Shown here: positions 8,264 to 16,843 of the stretch, piece by piece | How positions within the stretch are numbered: position 1 is the first letter of the stretch | Layout of the letters: the number at the start of each line of letters is the position of its first letter | NCBI GenBank assembly: GCA_964595365.1 | Contig: CAZQQC010000001.1 | Span: 1 to 64,000 of the forward strand | DNA: 64,000 bases | Origin: Fen-1258 sp964595365 | GTDB lineage: Bacteria; Bacteroidota; Ignavibacteria; Ignavibacteriales; Melioribacteraceae | Direction: 5' to 3' | Program-made: the position numbers and the translations under genes | The notes under the pieces: generated by a model | Databases searched by the model: none | What the model saw: the letters and a program-made list of their open reading frames with translations, nothing else | Told to the model about the DNA's origin: nothing

Positions 8264-10247
8264 GATCGAACTAATTTTTGGAGTATGTTTGATTATGTGT
8301 GGTTCAGCCTTATATGGCCAGCAATCGTTGGATTTTTTTGGCAATTCACAGTCTATCGATTCGGCGTTCCGGCTCAATTCGCTGGAATCGAATCCCGTTA
8401 ATCTAAGCCCCGGCAAAGATTCGGAGTTGTCACTTTCGTTTTCAGGTGTAAGACAAAAACAGATCACCGGCAACATTTTCATGCTCTCGCTTTCAAAAAG
8501 AATTAATGAAAACTATCTTTATCTCAGATATACTCCCGGGTATCTTCAAGATTTCAATGTTAACAGCGGAATCAAACTTCTTGTAAACGACTCGGTTAAA
8601 TTTACTACTTCACTGAATACAAAAATTCGTCTGGCTGAAATTTTCGGATTCGGATACTCCTACAAAATCTCCGAAAAATTTTCTGCCGGTTTTTCATTGA
8701 GATATTTTGAACAAAAGTTTCAAGAAGATCAGCCGGAACCGGTATTTACCGATACTGCAAATTTTATAAGTTCTAGAACAACGGTTACTAACAACAATTT
8801 CTGGCGAGGTGATCTTGGTGTTACCTACCGCCCGTTGAATTTTCTTGCCCTTTCCATTTTCCCACAAAATCTTTTTCTAACCGGAAAATCATTTTCAGAG
8901 GATATTGTAAACAAATACGCTTTGAAAAACGAAAAAGGAGCAGCATTCACAGTTCGGTATTTACCGGTAGAAAATTTGGGAATTAATTACTCTATAGAAA
9001 CAAGCGGGTCGATGATCGGGGGAATCTCATCGTGGACTAAAATGTTCGATCTCGATTTCAATTTTGGAATCTCGGCTTTCCATGACCGTTATCAATTTCC
9101 GTTCATTGCGGGAATTCAGCCATTTATAAGCGTCTCGTCACATTTGTTAAACATTTCTGTCAGCGGAATTAAATATCTAAACGATAGATCGAATCCTTTG
9201 CCTCTTTCCGAATTGATATCCAACGGCATTCATAATCTTATGAATAATCAATTCAGCTTTGACAGGATTAACCTTAACACTTCCGTTGCTCTTTCTTTTG
9301 CGCCAGAAAAGAAAGTTCGTTTCAGAGGTCTTGAGGTTAAAGAACAAATTTTTCCCACTTTAGAAGAAAAATATCTGGATACTCCTGTAGCAGTAGCAAA
9401 AGTTAGTAACCTAACCGACAAACCAGTTACCGTCAAACCGGCATTATTAATTCGCTCGATTAATAACGAACTGGTATATTCCCGTGATGTAACTATTCCA
9501 GCCGGAGATACCGGCGAAGTAAAATTTTTTACAACTATTCATACTACCCGTCAGATCTCGAAAAGGGAAATTGCCGAAGCCGATTTTTATTTGTACACAA
9601 CCAATTCCGACCCGGATGAAATGATTCAGAAACCGATTCTGATTAATGATATTAATAGCTGGGATGGAACAGTTGCCAACCTCCGCTATTTTGTTCAACG
9701 CGATTACGACTTTTCAGCTTCGTATTCTAAGAGCATCTTGACAAAGTACAAAGAGAAAATAGACAGCGCGGAGGCAGAGCTAAAAATCTTTCAAAAGATT
9801 AAAATCCTGTTTAACGAATTCGTAAAAAATATGGTTTACGTTTCTGACCCCCGCGCCGATGTTGATCACGTTCAATTTCCAAACGAAACGATAAAACTAA
9901 AAGGTGGCGATTGCGATGATTTTAGCGTTTGCTTCTCTTCTTTGCTTGAGTCTATAGGAATTGAAACAGCTTTTGTCGATTACAAAAATCCCGACGGTAT
10001 TAGCCACGTTAATCTTTTGATAAACACTCAACTGCTACCCGGTAAGAGTTTGCTTATAACCAACAACGACAAGAAATTCTTTGTAAGAAAAAATTCTAAT
10101 GGTGAAGATCAAATTTGGATCCCTCTTGAGACTACTTCGCTCAACAATTTCGAAGTTGCGTGGTCAGTTGCGGCAGATAAATTTGAAACAGAGGCTTTGG
10201 AACAATTAGGACTAGCAAAAGGCACTGTTGTTATTGTCGATTTTTAA
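8247..10247 (+). CDS. Outer-membrane barrel protein with C-terminal transglutaminase-like domain
   Basis: The start is uncertain: TTG 8247 gives a good signal peptide (MIFRVKIELIFGVCLIMCGS, cleaved after ALYG), and an earlier in-frame TTG is at 8217. Residues about 30-370 alternate like an outer-membrane beta-barrel. A middle domain (about 385-480) looks Ig-like. The C-terminal 160 residues are transglutaminase/cysteine-protease-like: GGDCDDFSV holds the nucleophile Cys (about 556) and SHVNLLIN the catalytic His (about 587). Such domains cleave or cross-link peptides. A barrel fused to one is unusual. The gene overlaps the preceding lipoprotein gene and sits 14 bases before the FecR-like gene, so it is an operon member. 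The substrate is unknown. Confidence 0.75.
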   Translation: MIFRVKIELIFGVCLIMCGSALYGQQSLDFFGNSQSIDSAFRLNSLESNPVNLSPGKDSELSLSFSGVRQKQITGNIFMLSLSKRINENYLYLRYTPGYLQDFNVNSGIKLLVNDSVKFTTSLNTKIRLAEIFGFGYSYKISEKFSAGFSLRYFEQKFQEDQPEPVFTDTANFISSRTTVTNNNFWRGDLGVTYRPLNFLALSIFPQNLFLTGKSFSEDIVNKYALKNEKGAAFTVRYLPVENLGINYSIETSGSMIGGISSWTKMFDLDFNFGISAFHDRYQFPFIAGIQPFISVSSHLLNISVSGIKYLNDRSNPLPLSELISNGIHNLMNNQFSFDRINLNTSVALSFAPEKKVRFRGLEVKEQIFPTLEEKYLDTPVAVAKVSNLTDKPVTVKPALLIRSINNELVYSRDVTIPAGDTGEVKFFTTIHTTRQISKREIAEADFYLYTTNSDPDEMIQKPILINDINSWDGTVANLRYFVQRDYDFSASYSKSILTKYKEKIDSAEAELKIFQKIKILFNEFVKNMVYVSDPRADVDHVQFPNETIKLKGGDCDDFSVCFSSLLESIGIETAFVDYKNPDGISHVNLLINTQLLPGKSLLITNNDKKFFVRKNSNGEDQIWIPLETTSLNNFEVAWSVAADKFETEALEQLGLAKGTVVIVDF

Positions 10248-10261
10248 TTCACGAGGTTTTT

Positions 10262-10945
10262 ATGAAAAAGATAATGTTCATTTTATTTATACTTTCAGCA
10301 ATCATATCGGCACAAGAATATTCCGTCGAAAAAGTCAGCGGGAATGTTCAAGCGTTAATCGGTACCGGTGAAAATTGGATGAAAGTTTCAGTCGGACAAA
10401 AATTGCACGGAACAGATCTGATTTTAACCGATGATAAGTCGTTCGTTCAACTTGCGAATAAGGAGAGCCGTTTTGTACTGCAAAGCAACTCTGCACTCGG
10501 TTTGAACGCAATTAAAAAAATGTCCCTGAACGAATTATTGCTTGCGCTCGCAATGGAAGAAATCCGGAATGTTCCTAAAACAAAAGGAAGTTCGCTCACC
10601 CGTAACACTGCGGTTTATGGAAGCGAAGTAGATGCTGGTAAACCGGCGGCGGGTAGTATCAACGATATTGGCATTAAAAAACTTAACGGCGCAATGCAGC
10701 TCGCACAAAATGGATTCAAGGAATCGGCTATACTTGTTGCAAAAGAAACTTATAGAAAATATCCCGAAACAAAAAATCAAATAAGGGATAGAATTTACTT
10801 TGCCGACTTAATGTTGCAAATGAATTTATTGAATGAAGCCGAAACCGAACTCAACAGTATAATTGCCCGGCAACTAAATCCGGATGATAGAAAAGAGATA
10901 ACGAACAGACTTGATAAGATCAAAGAAGCTACTACTAAAAAATAA
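10262..10945 (+). CDS. FecR-like domain protein with TPR-like tail
   Basis: The 227-residue product has an N-terminal signal peptide (cleavage after ISAQ). The following segment (VEKVSGNVQALIGTG...VGQKLHGTDLILTDDKSFVQL) is the FecR-type periplasmic fold. The C-terminal 100 residues are helical and TPR-like (AMQLAQNGFKESAILVAKETYRKYPETK). It ends the plus-strand operon, 14 bases after the barrel-transglutaminase gene. FecR-like domains are frequently found with CHASE2 sensors in other bacteria, often in one gene neighbourhood, which supports a joint signalling role with the CHASE2-sigma-54 protein at 3600. Confidence 0.78.
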   Translation: MKKIMFILFILSAIISAQEYSVEKVSGNVQALIGTGENWMKVSVGQKLHGTDLILTDDKSFVQLANKESRFVLQSNSALGLNAIKKMSLNELLLALAMEEIRNVPKTKGSSLTRNTAVYGSEVDAGKPAAGSINDIGIKKLNGAMQLAQNGFKESAILVAKETYRKYPETKNQIRDRIYFADLMLQMNLLNEAETELNSIIARQLNPDDRKEITNRLDKIKEATTKK

Positions 10946-10953
10946 TTAATACT

Positions 10954-11065
10954 AACGTTACGTAAGGTTTGTACCCGACGAACAAATTTTTATTGTTTTA
11001 GAGAAAATACTCGTTTTGCAGTCTTAATTTTTCAAGGTCAATCAAGCCTTGCGTAAGGTGAGTTA
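10954..11065 (+). repeat. Dispersed intergenic repeat, copy A
   Basis: About 110 bases match 23191-23296 in inverse orientation. In the best 61-base block (10963-11023) I count 53 identical positions. Both copies end in TGCGTAAGG(T)TGAGTTA-like sequence. The last 14 bases (TGCGTAAGGTGAGT) recur at 35550-35563. No open frame is conserved between the copies. It is either a small non-autonomous mobile repeat or a structured regulatory or RNA element. Confidence 0.75.
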
Positions 11066-11364
11066 ATATTTACCTATCAATAGTGAAAAGATGCCGTTAC
11101 GGAATTTCAACTAGATTTGACCTTCTGTTATTCTTCTTTTTAAGAATTTTTAACAGATTTAACTTTCTTTAAAAAACTTTACTTCCCTAGAATCAAATCT
11201 TTTCTTTTTTTGTTCCTTTCTGTACTTTAACTCTGGCATTAAACTTTCACATTAAAAATAAGTTAGCTTCTGTGTTCTATACTAACGAAGCAGCAGGTTT
11301 AGATTTATTAAGAAGTGAATACGAATATAATCTATGCTAAATTTTAACAAGAGGAGAAAAAATT
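11066..11364. other. A+T-rich intergenic stretch
   Basis: About 300 bases between repeat copy A and the SPFH lipoprotein gene hold no supported gene. A strong ribosome site (GAGGAG, 11351-11356) for that gene is at the end. No promoter can be chosen with confidence among the many A+T-rich hexamers. Confidence 0.4.
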
Positions 11365-12171
11365 ATGAAAGCAAAATATGTAATTATTGTTGGCTTGCTT
11401 GCAGTAGTTTTGCTGGCAGGCTGTGGAACAATGATTCCAGGCGGCTACAAAGGACTTTATTCGGGTCACTTTGCCGGCGTTGATACAACAGTTTATCCAA
11501 ATGGATTTAAATGGGCTATTGTATGGAATGATATAATCTTGTATGATGTTCGTTGGAAAACCCAAAGCGAGAATGTAGATATTCTTTCTTTGGATGATCT
11601 TCATATGGATGTTGAGGTTGCACTACGCCTGCGCCCTAAAGAAAATGAACTTTATTATCTACATACAGAAATAGGTCAGCCGTATTATACACAGGTAGTG
11701 CAGCAGCAATTTCGTTCTATTTCCAGGTCGGTATTTGCAGAATACAAATACAACGATATACCTAAAAAGAGCGTTGAAATTCAGAATACAATTTTAGCTC
11801 AACTCAAAAATACTTTGAAGGGTAAGCACCTAGAGTTAGATGCGGTAGAAATAAAACATGTAGAGTATCCACCGCAAATTAAACAAGCTGCGGATTTGAA
11901 GCTCGCAACCGAACAGAAACTACTGCAAAAAGAATTTGAAACAAGAATTGCTGAGAAGGACGCTCAAATCAAGATTATCGAAGCAAAAGGACAGCAGACA
12001 GCACAAAGAATAATTGACAGCACACTTACACCAGCTTATCTACAATATCGTGCGCTTGACGTACAGAAAGCATTGATAAATAGCAGCAATACATCATTCT
12101 TTTTTGTTCCGACGGGTTCGAACGGTATTCCAGTTATTATTGATACCGGTGGGATAGAAAAAAAGAAATAA
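11365..12171 (+). CDS. SPFH/prohibitin-like lipoprotein
   Basis: The 268-residue product starts at ATG 11365 behind GAGGAG. A signal peptide ends in the lipobox LAGC (Cys near residue 20). The body follows the Band-7/prohibitin pattern: a beta-rich first half (YPNGFKWAIVWNDIILYDVRWKTQ), a segment with VEVALRLRP, then a long charged helix (about 170-225, EQKLLQKEFETRIAEKDAQIKIIEAK) typical of SPFH oligomer stalks. SPFH proteins form membrane-anchored cages that regulate proteases or membrane order. A lipid anchor in place of a transmembrane helix suggests the cage lies in the periplasm. It is a single-gene unit, converging on the minus-strand GDCCVxC gene. Confidence 0.82.
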   Translation: MKAKYVIIVGLLAVVLLAGCGTMIPGGYKGLYSGHFAGVDTTVYPNGFKWAIVWNDIILYDVRWKTQSENVDILSLDDLHMDVEVALRLRPKENELYYLHTEIGQPYYTQVVQQQFRSISRSVFAEYKYNDIPKKSVEIQNTILAQLKNTLKGKHLELDAVEIKHVEYPPQIKQAADLKLATEQKLLQKEFETRIAEKDAQIKIIEAKGQQTAQRIIDSTLTPAYLQYRALDVQKALINSSNTSFFFVPTGSNGIPVIIDTGGIEKKK

Positions 12172-12269
12172 AGTAAATTCTCCGATCGATTATGCATCGG
12201 GGAAAAAGGCTGTTAAAAATTTGAGTAAAAGTAGTCCGAAAAGAAATATTTGACAAAAAATGGAATTCG

Positions 12270-12293
12270 CCCGCCTAAAGCAGTTTAGGCGGG
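12270..12293. terminator. Perfect hairpin, likely bidirectional terminator
   Basis: Arms CCCGCCTAAA (12270-12279) and TTTAGGCGGG (12284-12293) enclose GCAG. It lies between two converging genes, with A+T-rich flanks on both sides (ATTTATTTATT to the right, TTTTTTG read leftward), which suits a two-way terminator. It also resembles the palindrome at 1329-1351, so it may instead be a member of a dispersed palindromic repeat. Confidence 0.55.
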
Positions 12294-12378
12294 AATTTAT
12301 TTATTGATAAACTACTTTTGATATCCAAACTCTCTTCTCTTATTATGCTGCTGATCTTATAATAAAGTACGAGTGGAT

Positions 12379-12642
12379 TTATTTCCGGCCAAAAATAATT
12401 TCCTGTTGAGAAGGACATTTTTCGTTTCCATAAGAGCAAAACACACAACAATCGCCAGCTTTTGGTTTGATTATTTGCAAACAATTATTGCATTTATGAA
12501 AATACACACAGGCATTTTCAGGCATAATTTGAATTTCTTCATAACCGCAATACGGGCATTTTAAAAGCGATTCGGTCTTGATTACATTCATAAATTTTTT
12601 CTCACTTAAAACGTTACGATTTATTTTCAGAGTAGTTTTCAT
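12379..12642 (-). CDS. GDCCVxC-domain zinc-ribbon-like protein
   Basis: The small protein has the diagnostic GDCCVFCSYG motif followed by KCP, preceded by a CPYCG knuckle and CNNC. This cysteine-rich family has selenoprotein members and often sits beside metal-resistance and cytochrome genes; the precise function is unsettled. ATG 12642 gives 87 residues. An internal ATG at 12591 gives 70 residues starting MNVIKTESLLKCPYCG, closer to the usual family length, but neither has a strong ribosome site. It follows the orphan histidine kinase by about 60 bases and closes the metal-linked minus-strand run. All cysteines are encoded by TGT/TGC, so there is no selenocysteine here. Confidence 0.82.
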   Translation of the reverse strand: MKTTLKINRNVLSEKKFMNVIKTESLLKCPYCGYEEIQIMPENACVYFHKCNNCLQIIKPKAGDCCVFCSYGNEKCPSQQEIIFGRK

Positions 12643-12704
12643 CTAATCTATTAGCTTCCGTCTATTTTATTACAGCAACAGAATAAATCTGCCGCAAATG
12701 CTTT

Positions 12705-14114
12705 CTACACCTCGCGGAGCGGCAGAGAATTTAATACTTGCCAGGCATCCGGTGGATTAAACGCAACCGTAAAAACCGTTCCTTTGCCTTTATGGCTTTC
12801 AAACGAAATTTTCACATCGTTTAATTCACAATATTTCTTTACCAATGCTAAACCCAGACCGTTTCCTTCATATTTTCTGCTATAACCATGATCTTCCTGC
12901 GTAAATAATTCAAACATTTTCGACTGATATTCTTTCGATATACCGATCCCCGTATCTAAAACTTCAACACAAATTTCATTCAAGTTATTTCTATAAACAG
13001 TTATTGCAACTTCTCCATTTTCTGTAAACTTAATTGCGTTATCAATCAAGTTTGCTAATATTTGTTCAACGCTAAATTTATCGGCGTCAATTTCTAAGTC
13101 TTTTGTTTGGATCGTTATATGAAAGTCCAATCCCTTCTTTGTGGCAGTGTCTTTGAATTTTTTATATAAAGGAATCAATAAATCATTTTGAATGTCTACT
13201 CGCTCACTTCTGTATGTATAATTTCCGGATTCAATTTCCGATAAGTTTAATATCAAATCTATACTACGAACAATTCTTCTACTGGCAAAATCCAACGCTT
13301 CTAATTCATCGTGTAGATCTACTTTCGGATCGAGTCCTTCAGCTTCTTTGAGAGTTTCAGCTACATTTATTATTACATTTATAGGTGTGCGGATTTCATG
13401 CGACATTTGGGCTAAGAATTCGGATTTCAATTTGTTTGACACCAGAGCTTTTTCTTTAGCATCAATCAACTCCAGCTCCATTTGCTTACGTGAAGAAATA
13501 TCTGTTACTACTAAGAAAATCCCTTCTGTTTTACCATCTTCATTCAAAATTCGAGATGGCGAAACCAGAGCTGCAACTTTATTAAGATCTTTTCCTTCCA
13601 AAGTTATTTCGACCGAATTATGCTCTGTGTAAATAATTCTCTCTAGATAATCTTTTAGAAAATGATAATTCTTTTGATCCATAAAATCTGCAAAACTATG
13701 CCCTATAATTTCGGCAGGATTAAAAGCAAGCATTGCACAAAATCTGTCATTTGCAAATGTTATTATTCCATCATTGTTCTGTACCACAAGGCCTTCGTTC
13801 ATGGTTTGTACAAGATTTCTGAATTCGTCTTCACTTCTTGTCAATTCTCTACTTACCCTCGTACTTTCGTTTATTTGATTAATAAATGGCCTGAGCACAA
13901 ACCAATATAACAGCGGAGAAATCAATACAATTAGCAAGATAGAATCTACGAGCAGCTCTATCAACCGGTGCGGGTGATGTGCTTTTAGTCCATATAACAT
14001 TACTACGAAGTGAGAAAAAACTATCGAAATTGAAATGACCAACAACATTGCGAACGGGGATATTTTGATTAGCCGTTCTTTGGAAGTAAAATCATATTTT
14101 TCTTTAATAAGCAC
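12705..14114 (-). CDS. Orphan membrane sensor histidine kinase (PAS)
   Basis: GTG 14114 is preferred because AAGG lies 6 bases upstream; TTG 14147 adds 11 residues but has a badly placed ribosome site. Two membrane segments (about 20-75) surround a short loop. A PAS domain (about 95-215), a HisKA dimerisation helix with the phospho-acceptor His in QMSHEIRTP (about 239) and a HATPase domain (NLIDNAIKFTENG; DTGIGI; GNGLGLALVKKY) follow. No receiver domain and no adjacent response regulator gene are present, so its partner must lie elsewhere, possibly the NtrC-type regulator at 31685. It lies about 60 bases after the DUF2231-like gene, in line with the metal island. Confidence 0.9.
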   Translation of the reverse strand: MLIKEKYDFTSKERLIKISPFAMLLVISISIVFSHFVVMLYGLKAHHPHRLIELLVDSILLIVLISPLLYWFVLRPFINQINESTRVSRELTRSEDEFRNLVQTMNEGLVVQNNDGIITFANDRFCAMLAFNPAEIIGHSFADFMDQKNYHFLKDYLERIIYTEHNSVEITLEGKDLNKVAALVSPSRILNEDGKTEGIFLVVTDISSRKQMELELIDAKEKALVSNKLKSEFLAQMSHEIRTPINVIINVAETLKEAEGLDPKVDLHDELEALDFASRRIVRSIDLILNLSEIESGNYTYRSERVDIQNDLLIPLYKKFKDTATKKGLDFHITIQTKDLEIDADKFSVEQILANLIDNAIKFTENGEVAITVYRNNLNEICVEVLDTGIGISKEYQSKMFELFTQEDHGYSRKYEGNGLGLALVKKYCELNDVKISFESHKGKGTVFTVAFNPPDAWQVLNSLPLREV

Positions 14115-14175
14115 CCTGCACCTTAATTCTATTTTTTTGTATCTCAACCCCTCTCTTCAGTTTTCAGCAAGAAAA

Positions 14176-14844
14176 TTAATGCGCAATTGCACCGCCAAGA
14201 AAACCTATTACGGTTATAAGTCCCGCCAAAATCAATACTATTGCAAATTGAATCTTCCACGAGCTGCGGCGAAATATAGCCCATGTCAGAAGTGCATATA
14301 TAAAAACACTAACGAACGCTAAATTACGGTGAAGTATAACGTATGAATATTTCTGTGTTCCTATAAACGGGCTAACCTGAAGAAGACCAAAAATTGCCGC
14401 CAGAATTGAAGAGAGACCGCCCAGGACAACAATAATCTTTGATGCTCTATGGCATACCTCAACTTTATATCCTAAGATTATAAAGATGAATAATAAGTAT
14501 CCAAATGCAACAGGGAAATGAACAACTTTGTTGTGCATGTGTCTAAAAATTTCTTCTGAAGGATTTAATACGAATGGTTCCTCTTCCTTAACCGTTTTGT
14601 GTCCCATCGACATTAGCTGTTTTCCATTCACCGCAATGGTATCTCCGTTAACAACGGTAACCGTGTCAACTTTTGTACTACTGCTTTTGCCATGATCTTT
14701 TTCTCCATGTGCAAATACATTGAAATTAGCTAATGCTAACAGCAAAAGCAGAGTTGCTGCAAAGGCATTCTTTACTTTTTTTCTTGACGGTATCTTGTTT
14801 AATAATTTCTCTGCACTATAAACATTCCTTTTATTTTTATTCAT
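14176..14844 (-). CDS. DUF2231-like four-helix membrane protein
   Basis: The start ATG 14844 has AAAGGA about 7 bases upstream and overlaps the cytochrome gene's stop by 8 bases; ATG 14853 is an alternative. After a signal-like segment (ending VFAHGEKDHG) the C-terminal half has four membrane helices, beginning with HNKVVHFPVAFGYLLFIF, which is the DUF2231 pattern with conserved histidines that could ligate heme or metal. DUF2231 proteins are often encoded beside c-type cytochromes and copper genes, and the translational coupling to a cytochrome c here supports an electron-transfer partnership. The exact role is unknown. Confidence 0.75.
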   Translation of the reverse strand: MNKNKRNVYSAEKLLNKIPSRKKVKNAFAATLLLLLALANFNVFAHGEKDHGKSSSTKVDTVTVVNGDTIAVNGKQLMSMGHKTVKEEEPFVLNPSEEIFRHMHNKVVHFPVAFGYLLFIFIILGYKVEVCHRASKIIVVLGGLSSILAAIFGLLQVSPFIGTQKYSYVILHRNLAFVSVFIYALLTWAIFRRSSWKIQFAIVLILAGLITVIGFLGGAIAH

Positions 14845-15358
14845 CGCTTTCATCCTTTGTAGCTTTGTTCAGAGCTTCGTATTGTTCTTGAGTCATTCCG
14901 GGAAGTTTTTCCAAAAAGGAAACAATCTCCCAAATTTTATCATCGGGGTGCGTGTTTCCGAAGGCAGGCATGCCCGTCATTTTAATTCCGTTCTTTGTTA
15001 TCCAGAAAAGTTCGGAAGGTGAAAGCTCTCTAACAGAGTTTGCGAGTGCAGGCCCCATCGGGTAAAGTCCCCGACCAATATCGTCGCGTGATAACCCCGG
15101 TCCTCCGTGACAACCGGTGCACATTTCGCGGTACCGAACGAAGCCTGCTTTGACTAGAGTTGTGTTGTTAAGATTTGGAGCTTTAATTTCCTTTGCATGG
15201 TGTTCAATGGAATTATCTTTCAACGTATTAATAATCCACAAAGTTAAGCCGTAGTGTGGTTCCATCGCGCTCACATTATAAAATCCAGAATACATAAAAA
15301 GAAAAAATGAGCCGATTAGAATTACAAGAACAATTATTGTTCTTTTGAAATATTTCAT
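14837..15358 (-). CDS. Membrane-anchored monoheme cytochrome c
   Basis: The 173-residue product has one N-terminal membrane anchor (about 6-26), so the heme domain faces the periplasm. The heme c motif CTGCH (about residue 80) is followed by GGPG and, about 55 residues later, by KMTGMPAFGNTHPDD, where a Met serves as the sixth iron ligand. This is a class I cytochrome c fold, with a short acidic tail. It is translationally coupled to the DUF2231-like gene downstream and follows the barrel gene by 27 bases. It probably passes electrons in the periplasm for the metal/redox operon. Confidence 0.9.
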   Translation of the reverse strand: MKYFKRTIIVLVILIGSFFLFMYSGFYNVSAMEPHYGLTLWIINTLKDNSIEHHAKEIKAPNLNNTTLVKAGFVRYREMCTGCHGGPGLSRDDIGRGLYPMGPALANSVRELSPSELFWITKNGIKMTGMPAFGNTHPDDKIWEIVSFLEKLPGMTQEQYEALNKATKDESDE

Positions 15359-15385
15359 TGTACTTCCTTTCCTATTTACTTTTGT

Positions 15386-16276
15386 TTATAAATTCCATAC
15401 CAGCCTATTTGAAAAAGAAACATTGGATGTAATTTTGCTTAGCCCGGCCGATCCAATAAGAGAAAGAGTAAGTTTTGAGTTAATCTTATAATTAAACCCT
15501 AACGACAATAATTTTGGAGAGTCAAAGCCATTAATAATCGTTGTATAGGATTGATAATAGATCAAAAAAGAATAATTACCGTTATCGAAAGACCTTCCAA
15601 GGCCAAAACCTAAACTGACCGGATTTTTGTAATTCAAATTTGCGGGTTTGCCTATTTCGATATAACCTAGTTCTGTAAATACAAAATAACTCTTTACAGC
15701 TTGTCTAATTGCTGCAGAAACACCTACATCAAATTTTCCGGTACCCAATCCTTGACTATAATTAGCCGTGGGAATTTTTACAAAAGAGTTTAGAGTTAGT
15801 GAAAAAAGCAAAGCGTCATCTTCGAAAATATCATATGAGCCATAAAGATATATATCTCCCAAACCAATATGTCCAAATGAAGACATCGATTGATTGTTCA
15901 TACTTGTTCCGTTATCTCCCATCATCGATCCGCTGTTGGATTCACCCGGGTTATTTATTATGCCTCCTTCAGTATTGTTTCTGTTTCCGTTTGGAAGTAT
16001 CATCCCGCCAACCAGTCCCACCCCGCCAGCAGTTTGCGCAACTACCGGAATAGAAATATTAAGATTCCAATTATTAGTTTGGTAACCCGCTCCACCATAC
16101 AAATAGATAATCTTGTTAAAATTATTCAATTGATAGCTGCCGCTTGTGTATTGAAGAGATGTTGATAGTGTCCATCCTTCCTGGCCGGATATATAAACAT
16201 TACCTACCAGTAAAAGAAAGAGTACCAGGGAACGCCGCATGAACTTCCCGATCGACTTACCAACGTAAACTCCCAT
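15386..16276 (-). CDS. Outer-membrane beta-barrel protein with Met/Asn-rich loop
   Basis: The 296-residue product has a signal peptide (possibly from the internal ATG at 16240: MRRSLVLFLLLVGNVYISG) and alternating strands ending in a terminal aromatic-type strand (FSNRLVWNL), typical of outer-membrane barrels. A loop at about 100-135 is rich in Gly, Asn, Ser and Met (SNSGSMMGDNGTSMNNQSM). No known porin family can be named with certainty; it resembles the broad transporter/phenol-pathway barrel type. ATG 16276 lies next to the stop of the Met-rich gene, so the two are coupled. The Met-rich loop suggests soft-metal binding, by inference. Confidence 0.7.
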   Translation of the reverse strand: MGVYVGKSIGKFMRRSLVLFLLLVGNVYISGQEGWTLSTSLQYTSGSYQLNNFNKIIYLYGGAGYQTNNWNLNISIPVVAQTAGGVGLVGGMILPNGNRNNTEGGIINNPGESNSGSMMGDNGTSMNNQSMSSFGHIGLGDIYLYGSYDIFEDDALLFSLTLNSFVKIPTANYSQGLGTGKFDVGVSAAIRQAVKSYFVFTELGYIEIGKPANLNYKNPVSLGFGLGRSFDNGNYSFLIYYQSYTTIINGFDSPKLLSLGFNYKINSKLTLSLIGSAGLSKITSNVSFSNRLVWNL

Positions 16277-16277
16277 T

Positions 16278-16793
16278 TTATTTGTATCCTTTTTCTTGAG
16301 CGTCTTTCATCAATTTTAACATATCATCATAATCATCCATCAACGATTCCATCTTTCCCATCATATCTTTAATGTGATCGCTCATAGCTTCATTTTGCAT
16401 CATTCCTTTATCGCCCATCATTTTGTTTAACTCGCTTAGCGTACCATCCATGCTCTTCGCAATGTTTTCCATATTTTGCATCAAGGGCAGCATTTTTGAG
16501 TGCATGTCCACACTATTCGCCGATTGTTGCTGCATTTGGTCCCCGTTTTTCATCATAGATACCATCATCGAAGATTTGGAAACAAGCCCGTTCATCTTTG
16601 TCATCATATTCTGCATCTCCTCCATTTGTTTCTGCATCGCGTGCATTTGCATATTTTGATTGCCACCCATACCTCCTCCACCATGCTGATGCTGAGCAAA
16701 AATTTCAGTGCCTCCAATCAATGAAAAGAACAAAACAATTACACACATTCGCATAATGGTATTTTGCATTCGACTATTACTTTGGTTTTTCAT
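16278..16793 (-). CDS. Met-rich secreted helical protein
   Basis: The 171-residue product has a signal peptide cleaved after EIFAQ and then HQHGGGGMGG. The mature part is extraordinarily rich in methionine in heptad-like helical stretches (QKQMEEMQNMMTKMNG; HIKDMMGKMESLMDDYDDML). Methionine-rich periplasmic proteins commonly bind Cu(I)/Ag(I), as in CusF/PcoE-type carriers, though no specific family is recognised. It lies between the PII-like gene and the barrel gene in the same direction, which places it in the metal island. It could also be a structural helical protein. Confidence 0.75.
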   Translation of the reverse strand: MKNQSNSRMQNTIMRMCVIVLFFSLIGGTEIFAQHQHGGGGMGGNQNMQMHAMQKQMEEMQNMMTKMNGLVSKSSMMVSMMKNGDQMQQQSANSVDMHSKMLPLMQNMENIAKSMDGTLSELNKMMGDKGMMQNEAMSDHIKDMMGKMESLMDDYDDMLKLMKDAQEKGYK

Positions 16794-16843
16794 GGCGCTT
16801 CTCCTTTATTGTTTATTGTGTTGTTTTAGTTATTGTAGTGATT

